Source: Candidatus Levybacteria bacterium RIFCSPHIGHO2_01_FULL_36_15 (GTDB lineage: Bacteria > Patescibacteriota > Microgenomatia > Levybacterales > GWA1-39-11). From it: a stretch of 51,090 bases of DNA. The notes beneath the pieces were generated by a model that saw only the letters and a program-made list of their open reading frames with translations, searched no databases and was not told the DNA's origin. The stretch covers positions 1 through 51,090 of the forward strand of contig MFNJ01000056.1 in the NCBI GenBank assembly GCA_001782015.1, in the 5' to 3' direction. Made by a program: the position numbers and the translations under genes. This document shows, in pieces, positions 26,412 through 35,221 of this stretch; position 1 is the stretch's first letter; each line of letters opens with the position of its first letter.

Positions 26412-27479
26412 TCATAAAACACTATTTATTTCGCTACAAAATCTCTGTTTGTTGAAGCAGGACGCAGTTTTTTTTGCGTTTTCAGACAGCTTGCTCCATA
26501 AAATATTATTATTTATTATAAGCTGAGTCTTTTCAACCAATTCTTCAGTGTTATTCCATAAAAAACCATCTGTTTTATCTTTTACTATTTCCATTTGCCC
26601 TCCCGCACCATAAACTACCGGAACACAACCAGCTACCATTGCTTCAGCTGTAGATATTCCAAAATGCTCGGCCCGCTCCGGATGTTTTTCCAAATCCTCA
26701 CCAAACCCGGCAGCATGCCAATATATTCTTGCCTTATTATATAACTGTAAAATTTCATTGTTTTTTATACTCCTATGGATTTTTACAGGATAGCCTTTTG
26801 CTCTCTTTTCTAATTCATTAACATAAATTTCATCTTTCGGTAAATTGCTTGTAACAATACAAAGCTTCCAGCTTTTAAGCCCTTGATCAATCATTTTCTT
26901 AAAAACATCTATCAAAATTTCCTGTTTTTTAAAATCTCCTCCGCTTGGCATCCTGCTGTATCTTCCCACGGTTAATATTAAATTCTCCTTATTGGTGTTA
27001 TATTCCAGCATGTTAATATCCACGGGTGGATAAACAACGATGCTCTTTTTATGCATTTTTCTGTCTATATATTCTTTTGTGAAACGTGAATTGCAGATAA
27101 TCATATCTATTCTTGATTTTTTAAGATTAAAGGTTAGTGAGCTTGTATCAACCCATTCTATGGGAAATTGAAAATGCAGTATCAATTTTTTGGAAAGTAC
27201 TATAGGTATACTTCCGTCTGAAAGAAATATGATTACATTAAATTCGCTTGTTTTCTTTAATCTTTTCAGTAAAGATACTTTAGGAGAAAAGATATTTTCT
27301 TCAATTTTTATTTTATTTAGATCTAAAGCAAATTTTTCTTCTGCCTGCTTCAAATCATCAGTTTTGTCCCAAAAAATACTGACTGTATGGCTTGCGGAAA
27401 GACACTGCGCTGCAGTAAGCATATATTTTTCACCGCCTCCAAGAGTGTCAAGGTAGGGATCATATATTCCGATCTTCAT
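26412..27479 (-). CDS. GT4 family glycosyltransferase, ALG11-like
   Basis: A 355-residue GT-B enzyme. The start MKIGIYDPYLDTLGGGEKYML carries the Gly-rich acceptor loop. LILTVGRYSRMPSGGDFKK begins the donor domain, and AEHFGISTAEAMVAGCVPVV holds the E-x7-E motif. The stretch HAAGFGEDLEKHPERAE resembles the equivalent region of ALG11 mannosyltransferases, though a role in the same step is not implied. It is cytosolic. Its start faces the plus-strand DUF5652-like gene across about 58 nt holding promoters for both, with TAGAAT eight bases before its ATG. It heads a unit of GT4, YfhO, GT2 and GT2. Confidence 0.88.
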   Translation of the reverse strand: MKIGIYDPYLDTLGGGEKYMLTAAQCLSASHTVSIFWDKTDDLKQAEEKFALDLNKIKIEENIFSPKVSLLKRLKKTSEFNVIIFLSDGSIPIVLSKKLILHFQFPIEWVDTSSLTFNLKKSRIDMIICNSRFTKEYIDRKMHKKSIVVYPPVDINMLEYNTNKENLILTVGRYSRMPSGGDFKKQEILIDVFKKMIDQGLKSWKLCIVTSNLPKDEIYVNELEKRAKGYPVKIHRSIKNNEILQLYNKARIYWHAAGFGEDLEKHPERAEHFGISTAEAMVAGCVPVVYGAGGQMEIVKDKTDGFLWNNTEELVEKTQLIINNNILWSKLSENAKKTASCFNKQRFCSEINSVL

Positions 27480-27487
27480 ATATCAAT

Positions 27488-27529
27488 ATTCTATCAAGTA
27501 TTGATAATCTTTAAAAGTTCTGTTATATT
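27488..27529. promoter_or_regulatory. Divergent promoter pair between GT4 and DUF5652-like genes
   Basis: Plus strand: TTGATA (27,501-27,506), 17 bases, then TATATT (27,524-27,529) with the extended TGT element, ending eight bases before ATG 27,538. This is the best promoter match in the window. Minus strand: TAGAAT (27,488-27,493) eight bases before ATG 27,479, without a good -35. The two overlap back to back, so the genes may compete for polymerase. Confidence 0.65.
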
Positions 27530-27537
27530 TGAAAAAT

Positions 27538-27786
27538 ATGAATCAACCGCAAATTAATCCTTTTATAGTAATTTTTGTCATTTTAGTGTACGCTTGGACA
27601 ATTCTCTGGAAGTCAGTTGCTTTATGGAAAGCAGCCAACAATAAGCAGAGAAACTGGTTTGTTGTATTGGTAATCTTATCAACTATTAACCTTGCAGGAA
27701 TACCTGAACTAATTTATCTTTTTAAATTCTCAAAAAAGAAATTAACATTTGAAGAAATTAAATCCTGGTTGCCCAAAAAAAATTAA
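27538..27786 (+). CDS. Small two-helix membrane protein, DUF5652-like
   Basis: An 82-residue protein with one helix at about 9-28 (FIVIFVILVYAWTILW) and another near 43-61 (FVVLVILSTINLAGIPELIYLF). They are joined by KSVALWKAANNKQRNWF and followed by a short basic tail. This pattern, with the central ALWKAxxN..WF and the second-helix PELIYLF, fits the DUF5652 family as I recall it, frequent in CPR bacteria and archaea and of unknown role. The ORF track starts at a TTG inside the -10 box; the ATG at 27,538 lies eight bases after TATATT and is preferred. It is the only isolated plus-strand gene in the minus-strand array. Confidence 0.75.
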   Translation: MNQPQINPFIVIFVILVYAWTILWKSVALWKAANNKQRNWFVVLVILSTINLAGIPELIYLFKFSKKKLTFEEIKSWLPKKN

Positions 27787-27830
27787 CTGTTTTAATCTTC
27801 CTCTAAACTCATTGTTCCTCTAATAATTTT

Positions 27831-27860
27831 AGCAGTACTCGCAATCTCTGATTGCTGCTT
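27831..27860. terminator. Weak hairpin between convergent genes, possible terminator
   Basis: GCAATC-TCT-GATTGC forms a six-base stem just before the end of the minus-strand gene, with outer bases AGCAG and TGCT able to extend it across a bulge. On the plus strand it is followed by a broken T-rich run (TGCTTAATTTACTTTTT). The stem is short and the T run interrupted, so it is only a possible terminator for the 27,538 gene. Confidence 0.35.
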
Positions 27861-28611
27861 AATTTACTTTTTCATAGAATAAGTGAGGGTTTTCAGCGCG
27901 CACTTTCAGAATAGGGGTTGTTCCGTTATAGTGATACTGCAGGTGGGGAAATTTTTTATAAACACTTTCTTCTAAGTCTACAACATCTCCTGATTGGGTA
28001 AATCCGAGTAAAACAGGGATTCCATTATTAAATCCCATACCAGGCTCATAGTGCTGAAGATGTTCAAAAACTTTGACAAAATCATCAGCTTGCTCTTCAA
28101 AGTTAACGTATTGTAAGTAAATTGATCTAGGCGGTTGCATTCTTGAAACCCTGATCCTGCTATCCATTAGTATTACGGGTATCCTATTAAACTGAACTGC
28201 TTTTTGTGCCTCTATTCCATAACCCGTTGATGGTAAAATATTGTGTCCAACAAAATAACGTGATCCAACAATTTTCCCAGAATCAACCAGATACACTTCG
28301 TTTGGTTGAACTGATAGGTCGCGATCAGGGGAAAATGGCGACGTTGCTGGATCATAAGCTGTAATACCGGCTTTTTGGAGAACCTGCTTCAGCACTTCTT
28401 GTCTTCTTTTTATTAGCAGTTTTAGTTCATCTGGAGTTGAGGTTAAAGAAATCGGACAATACGCAGACCCCCTATCTTCTTGCACATGAGAGAGTCCATC
28501 CAGCGACAAAAGAAAATTAATATACTCAGATCTACCTTCAGGGTTTAATGCAACCTTTATACCGCATTCTGCATTTTCATTATGTTCTGCTGCGTTCCAT
28601 ATTTCAAGCAT
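27859..28611 (-). CDS. Uncharacterised protein, possible nucleoside 2-deoxyribosyltransferase-like fold
   Basis: A 250-residue soluble protein with no signal or membrane segment. I do not recognise the family with certainty. The middle, AGITAYDPATSPFSPD (81-96) followed by VYLVDSGKIVGSRYF and ILPSTGYGIEAQKAVQFNRIP (125-145), has the order of the nucleoside 2-deoxyribosyltransferase fold: a YDPA-type strand end, an Asp, then PS-x-G-x-x-x-E with E134 as the possible nucleophile. The N-terminal 60 and C-terminal 90 residues are not explained by that fold. Neighbours are unrelated glycan genes, and the region looks less A+T-rich by eye. It may be a nucleotide-hydrolysing or sensing protein, or a plain metabolic gene in an odd place. 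Confidence 0.6.
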   Translation of the reverse strand: MLEIWNAAEHNENAECGIKVALNPEGRSEYINFLLSLDGLSHVQEDRGSAYCPISLTSTPDELKLLIKRRQEVLKQVLQKAGITAYDPATSPFSPDRDLSVQPNEVYLVDSGKIVGSRYFVGHNILPSTGYGIEAQKAVQFNRIPVILMDSRIRVSRMQPPRSIYLQYVNFEEQADDFVKVFEHLQHYEPGMGFNNGIPVLLGFTQSGDVVDLEESVYKKFPHLQYHYNGTTPILKVRAENPHLFYEKVN

Positions 28612-28695
28612 ATAATTTTGCAGAGTTATTTATTATTGCTGTTTGCATAAGCATTTCCGAACAGATTATCATAACACAGTAAAAATTGTAAGAGA

Positions 28696-29445
28696 TTACT
28701 TTTGAGATCTTTGTTTTTCCCAAAGCTTAGCATATGTAATAAACAAAGAAAAACTTTGATATATGCTTTCAATTATTCCTTCTGTTCCGTTCTTATATCC
28801 TTTCTCCGCAAAATATGATTTTAAAAAACCGGTTACCATTACCCTAGCAAATCTCCACCAGGACATTTTTGGATGGTTTGATGCAAATCTAAGATCGGCT
28901 TCAAACTCAGACCATTCATTTGTCTTGTTAAGCATTTTTGATAAATCACGATGCGTAAAGTGGAGAATAAATGATTTTACTTCAGAAAACTGTCCTTCTA
29001 TTTTGGGTGTCTCATGCACTTTGCCCTCCCAGCCTAAAATAAATTTTCTATAAAATAAACGCTGAACTTTGTCATAATATTTCCAGTCTTTATCAAAAAA
29101 AAATGTTTTTCTAGTGATAAAATAGCCGCCGACTCCGTTATCTTCTTTAAAATTTTTAATAATCTCTTTAACTTCGCTGTTAAAACCATAAGTTGCCCTC
29201 TCATCCGCGTCCAGATATAAAACCCAATTTCCTTTAGACTTTGAGAGAGCAAAATTGCGCTGGTCGGAAAAATTCACAAATTTATTAATGTATATTTTTG
29301 CTCCTGATTTTTTTGCAATATCTACTGTTCTATCTGTTGACTGGGAATCAACAACTATAATTTCAGAAGCCAGATCTTTAACTGACTCCAAGCAATCCTT
29401 TATAACATCTTCCTCGTTTTTGGTAAGTACGATTACCGATAACAT
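28696..29445 (-). CDS. GT2 family glycosyltransferase, WaaE/KdtX-like
   Basis: A 249-residue enzyme. Motifs are MLSVIVLTKNEEDVIKDCL, EIIVVDSQSTDRTVDIAKK, SDQRNFALSKSKGNWVLYLD and DADERAT with the metal site, then GWEGKVHETPKI with the conserved HE. The tail FLKSYFAEKGYKNGTEGI and IYQSFSLFITYAKLWEKQ is the amphipathic, membrane-associated end typical of this group. It starts one base after the YfhO gene upstream and ends the long flippase operon. An 84-nt gap follows before the next gene downstream; I see no terminator there. Confidence 0.88.
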   Translation of the reverse strand: MLSVIVLTKNEEDVIKDCLESVKDLASEIIVVDSQSTDRTVDIAKKSGAKIYINKFVNFSDQRNFALSKSKGNWVLYLDADERATYGFNSEVKEIIKNFKEDNGVGGYFITRKTFFFDKDWKYYDKVQRLFYRKFILGWEGKVHETPKIEGQFSEVKSFILHFTHRDLSKMLNKTNEWSEFEADLRFASNHPKMSWWRFARVMVTGFLKSYFAEKGYKNGTEGIIESIYQSFSLFITYAKLWEKQRSQK

Positions 29446-29446
29446 C

Positions 29447-31783
29447 TTACTTTTTAATATACTTTTTATTAAAATTAAGTAAACCTAAAATAATTATTCC
29501 ACAAATACCAAATAAAGCAAGGTTAACACCAAGCTTATAACTTAAAGGCCTGTAAGAAAATTTAATTTTATGCTTGCCTTCTGGCACCACAATAGAGCGG
29601 AAAGCATAATCAGATCTGTAAATGGGTGTATTAACCCCATTAATTTCTGCTTCCCATCCGGGATAAAATACATCTGTTAGTATCAATAATCCTCTTTTAT
29701 CCGACCAGGTATTAATTTCTATCTGGTCTGCCGAATATTTGGTTATTTTAACATTACTTGCTATTTTATTTTCTTGTTTTACATTCAGGTCTTGTTCAAC
29801 AATAACCTCCTTGAAAGGCATAAACTTATTACTGAATAATGTGCTTAAAATCTTTGCGTCGTCTTTAATCACCCTGTATTTTCCTACAATAAAAGCTCTT
29901 GGAAAAACCTGTTTATTGTTATAGATTTCAAACTTATCATCTTTATAAATTTGCTCATATTTATTAGGATAATTCCAAAACGGAAATGCCCACACTGATT
30001 GTCCGTCTGAGACTTTATGTAAAACATACTTAATTCCCAAAAGATTTACTGCTCTTTGTGTATAGGATGAGTTAATCGGGAAAGTTACAACAGAGCGAGC
30101 CAGTTCTGAAAACTTACCGCTATTTACAAAAGCGATAAATTCTCCATATCTTTTTACATAAAGCGGATCATATCCATCCACTGATGGTAAATGGTAGTAA
30201 ACAGAGTTTTCCGCAGTAAAGTTTCCATAAACTCTATAGAAACCGGAAATATTGGGATAATAATCAGATATGGGAATATTGACAAAAACAAGATTTTTAG
30301 GATCAAAAGATTGCCACTTTGAAGAAAAGCGCAATAAATCAAAAGAAACTATAGCCAGCAAAATAAATGGAAGGACAAACAGTAGCTTTTTATTCTTTAA
30401 AAATATGGAGGATAGTATAAAGATACAAGACGCAATAAAAATAGATGTGGGTAAAATTAGATTGCTTTTTGCTATAGAGATTTTTGAAACATCAAGAAAT
30501 AATTTAAAGCTTACCACGCCCCACAAAATCAGAAAAAGAAGAAAAAACAAAGATAACCAAAATATTACTGCTTTTTTTCTGCTTTTGCCTATGTCACTGG
30601 TTAACTGATCCAGGCCAAACGCAGACAGCACCGCAATAGAAAAACTAAAAAGAACGATCACTCTGCTTGAAGCACTCGTTGACAGAACCGGAAGATGAAG
30701 CGCTACCAAAAAATCTGCCAGCGGTGTTCCATACGCAAGAAGTAAAGAAACCACAAATAATATTAAAAAGAAAATTGTATCTTTGAATTTTTTTTTAATT
30801 AAAATGAAGACTGCTAACATTAATGGCAATAAACCGGCATAAGCATTCCATTCCGCATAATGTCCAAACCAGTCATTTCTTGTAACCGGATTTCCGTAAA
30901 AATCGGGGCTTATAAGGGTAGGCAGATATCCCCAGGGAATTACTTCAAATTTCTGAAAAAGATCACTGCGGGTTGTCTGTGTATAAAATTCCAAAGACGG
31001 AAGAAGCTGCGGCAGGCAGAGGAGTAATCCAAAAAATGTATATAAAAAAAGGTTCACGCCTTCCCAGCTTCTTTTGTAAAGTAACATTTTATACACAATG
31101 TATGCAAAAACTGTCAGAAGCAAATATAAACTCGTTTGAAAATGCCCGCTGAAAAACGATAAAGGAATTGTAAAAGCAAGTAAGAATAAATATTTTCTTT
31201 GATTATTTTTGTAATATTCTTCTATTGAAAACAGGGCAAGGGGCAAAAAAAGTATGGCATAAGCCAAAGTAGCATAACCCATCCACGTTGTTATAAAACC
31301 GCAAAACATAAAGGAAACGGATGACATAAGTCTTGCGGGCTTACTGAAATTATTCAAACTTCTAATAAAAAAGTACATGAATATTCCGGCCAGAAGAGAC
31401 TGCAAAAGAACTAGAATACTCCACGCATCAACAAATTTGAAAAGCAGAAAAAGAAAATTAAAAGGAGAAAGTACAGCCGACTGGTAATTCGCAAGATGGG
31501 GAGTTCCGGAGAAACTGTATGGATTCCAAAGCGGTGTTACACCAAGAAGCCATTGTTCAATTGTAAAATGCCTCCAGGGGTATATTTGTGTAATAATATC
31601 CGGCATCGCGTTATTTTTAACTGGACCCCAAAATTTCTCATATGCGCTCCAGGGAGGAAAAAAATTCATCTGGTAATTTGAAGGGAAAGGAACCTTGCCT
31701 TTTAAAAAAAAGGGGGAGGAAAAGATAAACCAGACCGAAAAAATAAATAGTAAAGGCCAGTATTTATCCAGTAATTTAATCAT
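29447..31783 (-). CDS. YfhO-family membrane protein (GT-C-like)
   Basis: A YfhO paralogue of 778 residues from the ATG at 31,783. The ORF track begins six codons earlier at TTG 31,801, which lacks support. Conserved blocks are FFPPWSAYEKF, VTPLWNPYSFSGTPHLA, SFMFCGFITTWMG, SGHFQTSLYLLL, SASSRVIVLFSFSIAVLSAFG, DGYDPLYVKRYGEFIA and the tail DVFYPGWEAEINGV with VPEGKHKIKFSYRP and a last helix. It probably acts at the outer membrane face with the adjacent PTPS-related protein. It lies in the long glycan operon between that protein and a WaaE-like GT2. Confidence 0.88.
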   Translation of the reverse strand: MIKLLDKYWPLLFIFSVWFIFSSPFFLKGKVPFPSNYQMNFFPPWSAYEKFWGPVKNNAMPDIITQIYPWRHFTIEQWLLGVTPLWNPYSFSGTPHLANYQSAVLSPFNFLFLLFKFVDAWSILVLLQSLLAGIFMYFFIRSLNNFSKPARLMSSVSFMFCGFITTWMGYATLAYAILFLPLALFSIEEYYKNNQRKYLFLLAFTIPLSFFSGHFQTSLYLLLTVFAYIVYKMLLYKRSWEGVNLFLYTFFGLLLCLPQLLPSLEFYTQTTRSDLFQKFEVIPWGYLPTLISPDFYGNPVTRNDWFGHYAEWNAYAGLLPLMLAVFILIKKKFKDTIFFLILFVVSLLLAYGTPLADFLVALHLPVLSTSASSRVIVLFSFSIAVLSAFGLDQLTSDIGKSRKKAVIFWLSLFFLLFLILWGVVSFKLFLDVSKISIAKSNLILPTSIFIASCIFILSSIFLKNKKLLFVLPFILLAIVSFDLLRFSSKWQSFDPKNLVFVNIPISDYYPNISGFYRVYGNFTAENSVYYHLPSVDGYDPLYVKRYGEFIAFVNSGKFSELARSVVTFPINSSYTQRAVNLLGIKYVLHKVSDGQSVWAFPFWNYPNKYEQIYKDDKFEIYNNKQVFPRAFIVGKYRVIKDDAKILSTLFSNKFMPFKEVIVEQDLNVKQENKIASNVKITKYSADQIEINTWSDKRGLLILTDVFYPGWEAEINGVNTPIYRSDYAFRSIVVPEGKHKIKFSYRPLSYKLGVNLALFGICGIIILGLLNFNKKYIKK

Positions 31784-31824
31784 AGTTAATAATAAGTTCA
31801 ATTAAACATAAAGATTTTAGTTTT

Positions 31825-33510
31825 TTATCTCAGATTTAACTTTTGTTCTTTACGACTCGTAATCAAAAATATTAAACCATAAGTTATTATAATCAAAAAG
31901 GAAGAAACTGATAAAACGTTTGCAAACTTTCTCAATTTCGTATCTTCAAATTTTATACTCACATTATTTAATCCTTTTTCTAAATTGAAAGTAATAACTC
32001 CTCTGTTTAAAGGATCCTGAAATTGTACTGGAATTTCTCTGCCATTAACAATAACCGCCCAACCCGGAAAGTAGAGGGTATTTTCTCTGATACGACTCAG
32101 AGAGATAGAATCTATTTGATACTTGTGTTCAGTGGAATTTCTTGATTTTTCTGAAATTTTTGCTTCGCCGCTTATTACCTTAATCCTGAAGGAAGACCTG
32201 GCTTCCATAAATCTGACAGACCATATTGGAGAACTTTCTCCCGTATCGGTTGTTCCATCATAAATGCCTTCAAAAAAGTTATCAGGTTTATACAAAAAGC
32301 TCTTTGCATGCCAGTAATTCCTGTTTATAAGTAAAATCAATATAATAAATATAAGTAAAAAATATTTGGAAAACTTTCTTTTTGAAATATAATAAAAAAC
32401 AAATCCTCCTAAAACTGCTGTAGAAAAAATTGTAACATATAAGAATCTCCACGGAAACTGGAATTTTTGCAGGATTGTCACAGTTTCCCAGATTATGTCA
32501 GACTCCCTGAACATCAGGAAAGTGGAAATAACAAAAACTACCAGAAACAATAAGCAGAGTGCTGCCAATCTTCTATTTTTTTTAAAAAATTTCACTATTA
32601 GTAAGGGCGATAATAAAACTGATAGTATCTGCAGTAATCCTATTTGTACGCTAAACTGCCCGGTTATCCCATAACTCCAATCCCCGTATAAAAGATCTTT
32701 AAAGTTAACAAACCTTGATGTATACACTAAATCAGTAACGATATCACGAAGCGTGTATTTCCCTTCAAAATAAGCGGGCAGTAAAAAGAAAGATGAAAGA
32801 ATAAATCCAAAAAAAAGAGCCGCAATACTTTGCGCAAATAAATATTTATTTTTTGATATGTAAAAAAGGTATAAGACATATCCTGCTATTATCGGTAAAA
32901 ACATAACGGTAACTGCATTGTGCGCCAAAATTAAACCAACCATAGAAAATGATATTCCGGTAAAATACGGGTAATTTTTTATATCAAAGTATCTGTCTGG
33001 TTTAAGTTTGTAAATTTTTATAAGAAAGTATAAAACAAGCGGTGGAAATACAAATGCAACATGTTCACCGATATCTCCCCTTACATAAAGCTCAACAAAT
33101 CTGTAGGGCGCAAACATATATAAAATTGCCGCAACGAAACCAGCTTCCCGGCTTAAGAATTCTTTAACCCATAAATACATGGCAATTCCACTCAAAATAT
33201 ACGTCAATCCGTATACCAGCTTAACTGAATCAATAAGTGAAAAACCTAACACGTGGAATAAGGATGATATGTAGGAAGGCAGAGGATAAAGAAACATGAG
33301 TATAGGGTGTCCGTATCCCCAGTTTAAATTGCCTGCCCAGCGCGGAACTATATTTCCCTCAGACAAAGATTGATAAAAATTAGCGATTCTTGCCACATGA
33401 TCCTGCCCGTCATGAGTTAATGGTAATCCCGGATGAAAAAGATCAAGAAGAGGAATAATTCCCAAAAATATTATCAGCAGTAATAATAAATGCTCTTTAA
33501 TGATTTTCAT
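31825..33510 (-). CDS. PTPS-related membrane protein (GT-C-like)
   Basis: A 561-residue polytopic protein of the family named after a 6-pyruvoyl-tetrahydropterin-synthase-related region, though nothing suggests pterin chemistry. The first outer loop has GLPLTHDGQDHVARIANF (H33, D34), then VPRWAGNLNWGYGHPILMF, LYPLPSYISSLFH and ILYMFAPYRFVELYVRGD, which recur in two other proteins of the window. The C-terminal outer domain ends YFPGWAVIVNGREIPV with LEKGLNNVSIKFEDT and a last helix. That tail resembles the YfhO tail, which argues for a shared glycosyltransferase architecture. It starts just after a broken small ORF. Confidence 0.84.
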   Translation of the reverse strand: MKIIKEHLLLLLIIFLGIIPLLDLFHPGLPLTHDGQDHVARIANFYQSLSEGNIVPRWAGNLNWGYGHPILMFLYPLPSYISSLFHVLGFSLIDSVKLVYGLTYILSGIAMYLWVKEFLSREAGFVAAILYMFAPYRFVELYVRGDIGEHVAFVFPPLVLYFLIKIYKLKPDRYFDIKNYPYFTGISFSMVGLILAHNAVTVMFLPIIAGYVLYLFYISKNKYLFAQSIAALFFGFILSSFFLLPAYFEGKYTLRDIVTDLVYTSRFVNFKDLLYGDWSYGITGQFSVQIGLLQILSVLLSPLLIVKFFKKNRRLAALCLLFLVVFVISTFLMFRESDIIWETVTILQKFQFPWRFLYVTIFSTAVLGGFVFYYISKRKFSKYFLLIFIILILLINRNYWHAKSFLYKPDNFFEGIYDGTTDTGESSPIWSVRFMEARSSFRIKVISGEAKISEKSRNSTEHKYQIDSISLSRIRENTLYFPGWAVIVNGREIPVQFQDPLNRGVITFNLEKGLNNVSIKFEDTKLRKFANVLSVSSFLIIITYGLIFLITSRKEQKLNLR

Positions 33511-33513
33511 AAT

Positions 33514-33649
33514 TTATAGATATTTTTCAAGGAACTCAATTTCTTTTTTATAAACCTCTTGTGCTATATCATACTCCCAGCGACTATGATCCTGATTTTC
33601 AAGAATCTTATAAAACTGGTTTTCTCTTAAGGATATCTATAGCGCTCAT
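33514..33649 (-). pseudogene. Frameshifted small ORF between a GT2 and a PTPS-related gene
   Basis: An ATG overlapping the TGA of the upstream GT2 (ATGA) opens MSAIDILKRKPVL and then stops. In another frame, right up to a TAA five bases before the next ATG, the sequence encodes QFYKILENQDHSRWEYDIA and continues for about 18 more residues rich in Lys and Glu, which looks like real protein. Removing one A from the AAAA run at the junction joins the two into one 44-codon ORF that fits exactly between its neighbours. It may be a decayed gene, a gene fragment, an assembly error or a frameshift site. I do not recognise the family. Confidence 0.5.
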
Positions 33650-34563
33650 AAAGAATAACTCCCTTTTCCAAATCTTCTTAAATAAAAATCCATAACTCCT
33701 TTTTTTTGCCATTTTCTGCCATTTAAAAAAAAATTAACACTTTCTTTTATTAAAGAAAATTTAGTTCTTGTTGGAGCATATTTAAATCCAAACACGAGTC
33801 TGTTTCTTGTAATATAATAATCCTGTAAAGAAGATCCTGATCCGCCCGATGACCCAGCGTTTTTGTGCCAGATTACAGATTTTGGAGCAAAAACAATTTT
33901 ATATCCAATTTTTTTTACTCTTTGGCATAAATCATTGTCTTCATAATAAAGAAAATATTTTTCATTAAATAAACCTACTTTTTCTAAAACATCTCTTTTT
34001 ATCATCATGCAGCAACCGCTTGCAAACTCTGTTTCCTCTATTTTTTCAAACTGATCGTGATCTACCTCATCTACGCCTTTGTGATGCCCAATAAGATTAC
34101 TCCAATCCATTATTCCACCTGCATACCAGATAACTTTTCCCAAATCTTCTTTCTTGTATCTGCTTTTATGATACTCAAATCCTTTTGAAAAATATATTTT
34201 CGGAGAGACTATACCGATATTATCAGAGGAATCAATTGTTTTTAGCAGTTCATCAATAAAGTTTTTACTAACGGTTGTATCGTTGTTTAAAATAACAATA
34301 TGAGTCGCACCTTCTTTAAGAGCATGTTTTATACCAATATTATTTCCTCCTGAAAAACCTAAGCTTATTTCACTTCTGATAATTTTTAGCTTTCCTTTTG
34401 TGAATTGAAAGCTTCCGATTGAAAATTTTTCTTTTGATGCATTGTCAACAACCACTACAAACAACTCATTATCTTCTTTTTTCAAATTCTCGATAGATCC
34501 AAGACAATCCAGCGTATCTTTTTCTCCATTAAAATCTAATATAACGATCGCAATTTTATTCAT
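33646..34563 (-). CDS. GT2 family glycosyltransferase, rhamnosyltransferase-like
   Basis: A 305-residue enzyme. It shows IAIVILDFNGEKDTLDCL, FVVVVDNASKE, LGFSGGNNIGIKHAL and the metal site THIVILNNDTTVSKNF. ASGCCMMIKRDVLEKVGLF precedes the acceptor motif YFLYYEDNDLCQRVKKIG with its Glu-Asp pair, and VIWHKNAGSSGGSG follows. The end, FYLRRFGKGSYSL, is the usual end of this group, so the protein is complete despite the reading-frame debris after it. It is cytosolic and probably extends a lipid-linked glycan. It starts 6 nt after the secreted hypothetical protein. Confidence 0.89.
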   Translation of the reverse strand: MNKIAIVILDFNGEKDTLDCLGSIENLKKEDNELFVVVVDNASKEKFSIGSFQFTKGKLKIIRSEISLGFSGGNNIGIKHALKEGATHIVILNNDTTVSKNFIDELLKTIDSSDNIGIVSPKIYFSKGFEYHKSRYKKEDLGKVIWYAGGIMDWSNLIGHHKGVDEVDHDQFEKIEETEFASGCCMMIKRDVLEKVGLFNEKYFLYYEDNDLCQRVKKIGYKIVFAPKSVIWHKNAGSSGGSGSSLQDYYITRNRLVFGFKYAPTRTKFSLIKESVNFFLNGRKWQKKGVMDFYLRRFGKGSYSL

Positions 34564-34569
34564 GTAGCT

Positions 34570-35220
34570 CTATTCTGTAATTATATGAAGCCTCGCCTGA
34601 TCTATAATCGCGTTATCCCCAACTTCTGTCTTAAGTCTTACCTGATAGAGTTTATTTGCGTTAACCAGATTAAATGGTTTTGATACGAGTAATTTTGGCT
34701 GGCCTCCTGACATAGTAACCTGCGAATCCCAAACATAACTGCTGTCAGTAGCGTTATACAACACAATCCATATGATTTGATTTGCATTCGGAATACGGGC
34801 GGCAACTTCAAAAACAATCTTTTCTGTCTTTCCATATTTTGAGCCATCAACATACGCTGATAATCCAATCACGTCTTTCCAATCCAAAAAATTACCGGAA
34901 CCTGCTCCAAAAGTGACAAAATATTCTTTAACTCTTGCATTCTGTTCTTCTAAATCACTTGATACGGATGCATTTCCAATGGATGATTTATAAGAAGAAA
35001 GGGCTTCATCTATTCTAGCTACGCAATTTGGCGAACAATCATTTCCCAAAACAGGTGCAGACTTAATAACTTCAGACTCTTTATCGCTATTCCCTTTTAA
35101 ATTAGAATATTTATTCTGGAAAATAAAAAAATCCAAAACCAGCAGATTAACAAACATTAAAGTAAAGGCGCCTATAATCACCGGCTTAACTAAAGACCGA
35201 TTTCCTGACGTATTTTCCAT
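34570..35220 (-). CDS. Membrane-anchored extracytoplasmic protein of unknown function
   Basis: A 216-residue protein with one N-terminal helix (about 12-34, VIIGAFTLMFVNLLVLDFFIF) that would anchor the rest outside the cell. A linker follows with DCSPNC (C62, C66), which could form a disulphide, then a helix-like segment ARIDEALSSYKSS. From about residue 95 the chain is beta-rich, with EYFVTFGAGSGNFLDWKDV, IIWIVLYNATDSSYVWDSQ and LYQVRLKTEVGDNAII. I do not recognise the family. It has no enzyme motif. Its position, tightly packed between GT2 genes (1 and 6 nt), suggests it serves glycan assembly or is itself a glycan acceptor; both are guesses. Confidence 0.75.
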   Translation of the reverse strand: MENTSGNRSLVKPVIIGAFTLMFVNLLVLDFFIFQNKYSNLKGNSDKESEVIKSAPVLGNDCSPNCVARIDEALSSYKSSIGNASVSSDLEEQNARVKEYFVTFGAGSGNFLDWKDVIGLSAYVDGSKYGKTEKIVFEVAARIPNANQIIWIVLYNATDSSYVWDSQVTMSGGQPKLLVSKPFNLVNANKLYQVRLKTEVGDNAIIDQARLHIITE

Positions 35221-35221
35221 A

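Noticed and set aside
27529-27537. TTG start of the DUF5652-like gene given by the ORF track
   Set aside because: The TTG overlaps the end of the -10 box TATATT, so it would not be transcribed; ATG 27,538 fits.
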